Source: Methanomicrobia archaeon (lineage in GTDB: Archaea; Halobacteriota; Syntropharchaeia; Alkanophagales; Methanospirareceae). Taken from it: a DNA stretch of 9,272 nt. The notes beneath the pieces are model-generated. The model did no database searches. It saw only the letters and a program-made list of their open reading frames with translations, and was not told the origin of the DNA. Shown one piece after another: positions 5,418 to 9,272 of this stretch. Each line of letters starts with the position of its first letter. Positions within the stretch are counted from its first letter, which is position 1. Position numbers and translations under genes: made by a program. The stretch covers positions 1-9,272 of the forward strand of contig JAFGKP010000093.1 of assembly GCA_016928455.1 (NCBI GenBank), given 5' to 3'.

Positions 5418-6305
5418 ATGCATGTTGAGGAGATCAGGGCGGCGGAACGCTCGTTTCGGTCCTCGTTCGGGCAATCGGTCCCGGCGCGCAAGCTCACTAC
5501 AGAGGCCATACATGCGTTCCAGACCATCATCTACGCCCACTTCCGCGAGTACGGTCGCGAGCTTCCCTGGCGCGAGACAAACGACCCATATCGTATCCTC
5601 ATCTCTGAGGTTATGCTTCAGCAGACGCAGGTAGAGCGCGTCATCGCAAAATACGAGGCTTTCGTTAGCACGTTTCCCGATTTCCACGCGCTTGCGCACG
5701 CGCCGCTCCGGGAGATCCTGCGGGTATGGCAAGGGCTGGGCTACAACCGACGGGCTATTGCGTTAAAACGAACGGCTGAGACAGTCGTTGCGGTCTACGC
5801 GGGCACGCTCCCTTCTGAGCCCGCTGAGCTCGTGAAACTCCCGGGAATCGGCCCATACACCGCCGCTGCTATTACCACTTTCGCGTTCAACCAGCCCACG
5901 GTGTTCATCGAGACGAACATCCGAACCGTCTTCATCCATTTCTTCTTCGTCGATCAAAGCGAGATCGCGGATGCTGAGATCCGCCCGCTGGTGGAACAGA
6001 CGCTTGATGCTGCAGAGCCACGAAGATGGTATTACGCGCTCATGGACTACGGCGTCCTGCTCAAGCAGCAGCATCGGAATCCCAATCGGTGCAGCGCGCA
6101 TTACCAGAAGCAGACGCCATTCAAAGGCTCGAACCGAGAGTTGCGAGGCGCTATTCTACGAGCGCTGACGCGTGAATCGCGCTTATCTGAGCGTGAACTC
6201 GTTCACGTCATCGGCGCAGATCTCGTGCGTATGAGGCACGCGCTCAGTCAGCTCCAAGAAGAAGGGTTTGTGAAAAAGAGCGGCGCGTACTTCCAAATTG
6301 CATGA
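5418..6305 (+). CDS. MutY/Nth-superfamily DNA glycosylase without Fe-S cluster, with C-terminal winged helix
   Basis: A 295-residue HhH-GPD base-excision glycosylase nearest to adenine glycosylase MutY, which removes A mispaired with 8-oxoG. It has ELPWRETNDPYRILISEVML (48-67) with the conserved Glu64, then QQTQVERVI (68-76), GLGYN (106-110), the helix-hairpin-helix LVKLPGIGPYTAAA (138-151) and WYYALMDYG (204-212). Three departures from E. coli MutY stand out. The catalytic Asp site (LDGNVKR) reads IETNIRT, putting Glu165 in place of Asp. The four-Cys cluster loop after LMDYG is gone, with only Cys225 left. The NUDIX-like domain that reads 8-oxoG is replaced by a roughly 55-residue winged helix (about 240-295). 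From memory, similar cluster-less proteins occur in other archaea and candidate-phyla bacteria. Residues before about 28 are not part of the core, but no later ATG precedes it. Substrate range is uncertain, so no gene symbol is given. Confidence 0.88.
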   Translation: MHVEEIRAAERSFRSSFGQSVPARKLTTEAIHAFQTIIYAHFREYGRELPWRETNDPYRILISEVMLQQTQVERVIAKYEAFVSTFPDFHALAHAPLREILRVWQGLGYNRRAIALKRTAETVVAVYAGTLPSEPAELVKLPGIGPYTAAAITTFAFNQPTVFIETNIRTVFIHFFFVDQSEIADAEIRPLVEQTLDAAEPRRWYYALMDYGVLLKQQHRNPNRCSAHYQKQTPFKGSNRELRGAILRALTRESRLSERELVHVIGADLVRMRHALSQLQEEGFVKKSGAYFQIA

Positions 6306-6402
6306 ATAGAACAACTATACTGCTAGTCTGCTGGCCAATAAGAGCCGAGTTGACCATTACAATGCGATTATCATGCCTCTCCAGGTACAACACATAACAA
6401 CG

Positions 6403-6417
6403 TTCTTGACATAAGAA
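6403..6417. repeat. Inverted repeat overlapping the HTH-gene promoter
   Basis: TTCTT-GACAT-AAGAA, a perfect 5-base inverted repeat whose right half overlaps the purine-rich BRE just before the TATA box. Its position suits an operator for autoregulation by the downstream HTH protein. The arms are short, so chance is possible. Confidence 0.3.
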
Positions 6418-6430
6418 AGGGATATATATG
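6413..6430 (+). promoter_or_regulatory. BRE/TATA promoter of the ArsR-type regulator
   Basis: AAGAAAGG followed by GATATATATG is the best archaeal promoter in the window. Initiation about 26 bases below the TATA centre falls at about 6451, next to the ATG at 6452, so the transcript is probably leaderless. The ATG at 6428 is part of the TATA box and cannot be the start of that transcript's coding region. Confidence 0.65.
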
Positions 6431-6451
6431 CGGAGATTCTACCTATTGTAC

Positions 6452-6745
6452 ATGATGAAGATGGCTGATACGTTAGTAAAGGACGCACATGTGCTGGTGC
6501 ATCCGATACGGTTCAGGATTGTGGAGTTGCTTACACGGAGGCCGATGCATGTCAGCGAGATCAGCAAGACGCTGGGCGAAGAGCGGCGACTCATCTCTTA
6601 CCACCTTGATTTGCTCGAGGAATACGGCTTCGTGGACAGCAAGCATGAGATCTCCGAGCTCCCGAAATCAAAAGGAAAAGCTCTACGGGTCTACTGGACG
6701 ACTGATAAGGTAAAGGACGTGATCAAGGAGATAAAACGGATGTGA
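6452..6745 (+). CDS. ArsR-type winged-helix transcriptional regulator
   Basis: A small (97 aa from this start) winged-helix DNA-binding protein. The core is HPIRFRIVELLTRRPMHVSE, with MHVSEISKTL (helix 2), EERRLISYHLDLLEEYGFV (recognition helix and wing entry) and a KGKALRVYWTT wing strand, followed by a Lys-rich helix. It has no cysteine and no CxC metal site, so it is not a classic metal-sensing ArsR; its effector is unknown. The frame reaches back to ATG 6428 (105 aa), but that codon lies in the TATA box. ATGs at 6452, 6455 and 6461 remain; 6452 fits the predicted transcript start, and 6461 (MADTLVKDAH) is also plausible. It ends with tandem TGA codons inside a terminator-like hairpin and converges on phr. 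It may regulate itself or nearby repair genes, which is inference from position only. Confidence 0.85.
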   Translation: MMKMADTLVKDAHVLVHPIRFRIVELLTRRPMHVSEISKTLGEERRLISYHLDLLEEYGFVDSKHEISELPKSKGKALRVYWTTDKVKDVIKEIKRM

Positions 6746-6765
6746 TGATCGCTTCGATCATCTTT
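6744..6765 (+). terminator. Hairpin terminator-like element after the HTH gene
   Basis: GATGATCG-CTT-CGATCATC is a perfect 8-base stem with a 3-base loop, followed by TTT. It overlaps the tandem stop codons and lies between two convergent genes. The U-tract is short, so it may be only a 3'-end stabilising hairpin. Confidence 0.5.
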
Positions 6766-6834
6766 CCGTAGCTCTATGCTCGTTCCTGAAACACTCAGAC
6801 TTGCGTCAAATGCTCTGTTTCTCTGCCCTGCCGG

Positions 6835-8187
6835 TCAGGCACGCAGTGTCTCTACCTTCTTCACGTACGCCTCCATGTCAAATTTCCGTTTCAAGCCCGC
6901 GGCGTTCATATACCGCACCTTACCGAAGACGGCGCGTTCCCGCCACGGGCGGTCATGGGCTCCAAAGCACCATGCGACACCGGTGACGCCACTGGGATCT
7001 CGTCCATCCAGCTCGTATTTGTCATTGAGGAACAGCGCTGTGGTGAACGCCGCTTCAGGTGTGCTGCTCCACTCGATGATCTTCTTCCCCCAGTACATCC
7101 TCATATAGCCATGCATCTTCCCGCGGAGCACCATCTCCATCTGCGCCGCATTCCAGTAGTGATCATGCTTCTCCGCATGCTCCAGCTCCGCGCGCGTATA
7201 GAGGTACTCCCGCGGATCTTCCGCATGCTCTTGCAACGTTTTCCGCGCCCACTCGGGAAGACCAACAAGCGAATCGTACGCGAGATTGTAGTAACAGTAG
7301 TTATCCGCGAGCTCCCGCCTCACGATAAGCTCTTCCAAAAACGCCTCTCGGGAATGCGGGGGCGCTCCTGACCGATTAATTTCTAGAGCGACGCGTTGCA
7401 CAGCAATCTGTCCGAAGTGGAGATAGGGTGAAAGATTCGAGACCGCATCCTTACTTGGATCGTTTCGCAGCTCGGGATACGCCCCCAGCTTGTGCTCCAG
7501 AAACTGCCGCAATACCTTATTCGCGGCCGTTTCACCCGGCTCCAGCCATTTCACCGCCGATACGATCTCATCGGTGCGCAATGATCTCATGGCGTACCCC
7601 CAGTCGACGGTGTTCCCCGATTCTTGCCACTCATGAGGGTGGCTACGGAGCGGGGGAAACTCATCCAGAAAGTCCGGCACTGCACGAGTTATCTTTGGTC
7701 GGAAGGTACGGGCTGCGAACTCCTGCTTCGACGATGCGAGCCAGCAGGGGACGATATTGTGCGCGTCCACCTCGTAGAAGGGGCAGTCGATCTTCTCCGC
7801 TACCTCCGCCTTCCATCTCCGATTAATACTGAGGGGAGAGAAATCGGAAACCAGAACGCTGACGTCGTTACTCCTGATGAAGCTCGGGATCGCCACCTCC
7901 GGTGAACCGGTGACCACCACGAGCGGGATATTCTCCGCTGCTAAACGTTTCTCCACCTCCTGTAGACCAGCGATCATGAACCGATACTGCCGCATCGTAG
8001 CGCCGAGAAATTGGGGGCCGAGGCAGAAGAGCACCACCAATGGTGCTTTATGGAGTAGCGCGAGCTCCTGGGAGAAGAGCAGCGCCCAGTTATCATGCAT
8101 CCGTTGGTCTCGGCTCATCCAGTAGACCACCGGTACTTTCCTCTCCTCCGCCCCATCTCTCAACAGGCGCACACGGTTCGGATTCAT
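6835..8187 (-). CDS. phr: Class II CPD photolyase
   Basis: A 450-residue class II deoxyribodipyrimidine photolyase, a flavoenzyme that splits cyclobutane pyrimidine dimers with blue/near-UV light. The antenna half contains VPVVYWMSRDQRMHDNWALL (18-37) and VDAHNIVPCW (140-149). The FAD half contains LSPYLHFGQI (252-261), RRELADNYCYYN (290-301) and KMHGYMRMYW (357-366), then NDKYELDGRDPSG (388-400). From memory of the Methanosarcina mazei enzyme, the class II electron-transfer Tyr345, Trp360 and Trp381 correspond to Y330, W345 and W366 here, with the same spacings of 15 and 21, so photoreduction looks intact. The frame runs up to a TTG at 8244 (469 aa), but the first 19 residues are low-complexity and M. 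mazei photolyase also begins MNP, so ATG 8187 is chosen. It follows the transporter gene on the same strand by 65 bases; read-through or a promoter within that gap are both possible. Confidence 0.95.
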   Translation of the reverse strand: MNPNRVRLLRDGAEERKVPVVYWMSRDQRMHDNWALLFSQELALLHKAPLVVLFCLGPQFLGATMRQYRFMIAGLQEVEKRLAAENIPLVVVTGSPEVAIPSFIRSNDVSVLVSDFSPLSINRRWKAEVAEKIDCPFYEVDAHNIVPCWLASSKQEFAARTFRPKITRAVPDFLDEFPPLRSHPHEWQESGNTVDWGYAMRSLRTDEIVSAVKWLEPGETAANKVLRQFLEHKLGAYPELRNDPSKDAVSNLSPYLHFGQIAVQRVALEINRSGAPPHSREAFLEELIVRRELADNYCYYNLAYDSLVGLPEWARKTLQEHAEDPREYLYTRAELEHAEKHDHYWNAAQMEMVLRGKMHGYMRMYWGKKIIEWSSTPEAAFTTALFLNDKYELDGRDPSGVTGVAWCFGAHDRPWRERAVFGKVRYMNAAGLKRKFDMEAYVKKVETLRA

Positions 8188-8252
8188 GTTATCTGGCGGT
8201 AATCTGCGCTTGTTATCATTCCCGTCGGTCTCTTCATGGCTCAATCAAAGTG

Positions 8253-9272
8253 TTAGGAAACATAAGCGGCTATTTCCGTAATGAAGACCAGGAGCAGGAC
8301 GAAGGGGATAACGTATTTGATCAGCGGGAACAGGAGGCCGCCAAGCGCCCAGCGAGCGTTCCGGTTCATTTCAGTCTCAATTACTCGGCGGTTGAAGAAC
8401 CAGGTGACTGCGATTGCGATAAGGAGAGCTGAGAGGCTGACGCTCAGTGTACCAAAGAGCTGATCCACCAGATCAAGGACGGGCACCTTAAAGAGCTGGA
8501 GATTCAACCCCGAGTAACTCAGGGCAGCGGGGAATCCGAGCACCAGCACAATTCCGGATAAGAGCGCGGTCGCTCTGAATCTACTCAGCGCGGCCTCGTC
8601 CACCAGCGCTGTCACCCCGACCTCGAGGAGTGAAATGGCTGAGGTCAAGGCGGCGAAGAAGAACAGCAGAAAGAAGATGGCGGCCAGTACGGTGCCGTAA
8701 GAGATTTGAGCAAAGATGCGTGGGAGCGTGATAAACGCCAGGCTCACCCCGGCCGCGGGCTCAAAGCCGAAGGAAAAGACGATCGGAAAAATCACGAGAC
8801 CACTGAAGAACGAGACAAGGAGATCGGCTAATGCGATGATCCCCGCGTTACTGATCAAACTGACATGCTCCTCGAGATAGCTCCCGTAGGTCAGCAGAAT
8901 CCCGAAGCCGACGCCGAGCGAGAAGAACGCCTGACCAAATGCGGCGATCCACACAGAGAAATCAGAGAGCTTCGCGAAATTGGGGGTGAGGTAGAAGGAG
9001 ACGCCCGCCCGTGCGTTAGGGAGCGTCAGGGCATAGACGACCATGAACGCGAGGAGCACGAGTAACGCGGGAACCAGTAACTTGCTGGTCCTCTCGATGC
9101 CGCCCCGGATGCCCTTCGCCACGATCACAGTCATAATAATCACGACGATGATGAAGAAGCCGGGCGAGAGATAGGTTTGGATAAAGTTCTCGAAAACGAG
9201 TTCCGTGTTCGTAACGGCAAAGAGAAAGAAGGCCAGTGTCCAGCCGGTGATCACGAGATAATAGCTGAGCAC
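8253..9272 (-). CDS. Sodium-dependent transporter, NSS (SNF/LeuT) family, C-terminal part
   Basis: An open frame of 339 codons enters at the right edge and ends in TAA at 8253. The GTG at the edge is internal, because prokaryotic members have about 440-510 residues; roughly the first 110-130 are missing. Hydrophobic segments fall at fragment residues 2-20, 37-54, 65-85, 108-132 and 140-165, with about five more to the C-terminus. Family signs are KGIRGGIERTSKLLVP (loop into TM5), FGQAFFSLGVGFGILLTYGS (the broken TM6 that forms the Na+/substrate site) and FPIVFSFG. These are inner-membrane Na+ symporters, commonly for amino acids; the substrate cannot be read from this part. The link to photolyase downstream is probably only positional. 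No promoter is visible because the 5' end is outside. Confidence 0.92.
   Translation of the reverse strand: MLSYYLVITGWTLAFFLFAVTNTELVFENFIQTYLSPGFFIIVVIIMTVIVAKGIRGGIERTSKLLVPALLVLLAFMVVYALTLPNARAGVSFYLTPNFAKLSDFSVWIAAFGQAFFSLGVGFGILLTYGSYLEEHVSLISNAGIIALADLLVSFFSGLVIFPIVFSFGFEPAAGVSLAFITLPRIFAQISYGTVLAAIFFLLFFFAALTSAISLLEVGVTALVDEAALSRFRATALLSGIVLVLGFPAALSYSGLNLQLFKVPVLDLVDQLFGTLSVSLSALLIAIAVTWFFNRRVIETEMNRNARWALGGLLFPLIKYVIPFVLLLVFITEIAAYVS

Noticed and set aside
6428..6451. N-terminal extension MRRFYLLY of the HTH regulator
   Set aside because: Its start codon overlaps the TATA box, so the predicted transcript begins after it.
6955..7905. Several plus-strand frames opposite phr
   Set aside because: They are antisense to conserved photolyase motifs; GC-rich coding sequence commonly opens such frames.
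8188..8244. 19-residue N-terminal extension of the photolyase from a TTG start
   Set aside because: It has no ribosome site and a low-complexity polar sequence, and class II relatives begin at the MNP methionine.
1..9272. tRNA, rRNA, CRISPR arrays, IS elements or attachment sites
   Set aside because: I saw no cloverleaf, spaced direct repeats, transposase or terminal inverted repeats by reading; a tRNAscan or CRISPR search would settle this.

Overview
The window reads as archaeal, most likely a euryarchaeon of the methanogen/ANME/alkanotroph side of the tree (inference). Reasons: promoter-like BRE+TATA motifs ahead of several genes (e.g. CTTAAATAA before the Nei-like gene, GATATATATG before the HTH regulator); Shine-Dalgarno (SD) sequences matching an archaeal 16S 3' end; an MthK-type K+ channel; a stand-alone zinc-ribbon/OB-fold (DUF35) protein; and a class II photolyase resembling the Methanosarcina enzyme. 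There is no rRNA, tRNA, IS element or CRISPR array, and the lineage cannot be fixed further.

Layout. 2-232 (+): C-terminal end of a probable SCP2-like lipid-binding protein. 297-713 (-): small protein built almost entirely of 14-residue repeats. 976-1974 (+): MthK-like K+ channel. 2052-2444 (-): DUF35 protein, behind 2583-3323 (-), a Nei/Fpg-like glycosylase without the N-terminal catalytic proline. 3324-3842: mostly non-coding, with the nei promoter and an orphan open frame. 3843-4733 (-): UV damage endonuclease UvsE. 4734-5417: a 684-base gap with no protein gene but two related hairpin-RNA candidates. 5418-6305 (+): MutY/Nth-type glycosylase with no Fe-S cluster and a winged-helix tail. 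6452-6745 (+): ArsR-type HTH regulator, probably leaderless. 6835-8187 (-): class II CPD photolyase. 8253-9272 (-): sodium-dependent (NSS-family) transporter, cut by the window edge.

Four DNA-repair genes lie within about 5.6 kb: nei-like, uvsE, mutY-like and phr. Together they cover UV photoproducts, by excision and by photoreversal, and base lesions. They lie on both strands with separate promoters, so this is a functional neighbourhood and not one operon. The HTH regulator beside phr is a possible but unproven controller.

The most unusual content is between uvsE and mutY. Two copies of one element, about 320 bases apart, each have the same TATA-like motif, then 32-33 bases later a long purine-arm/pyrimidine-arm hairpin (19 and 17 consecutive pairs, with G-U pairs that fit only a + strand RNA). 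The loops of 37 and 35 nt carry the shared core CGAAUUUUU(U)CACCUCC. The UCACCUCC in both loops equals the usual archaeal 16S anti-SD end. This suggests a duplicated small-RNA gene that could pair with ribosome binding sites.
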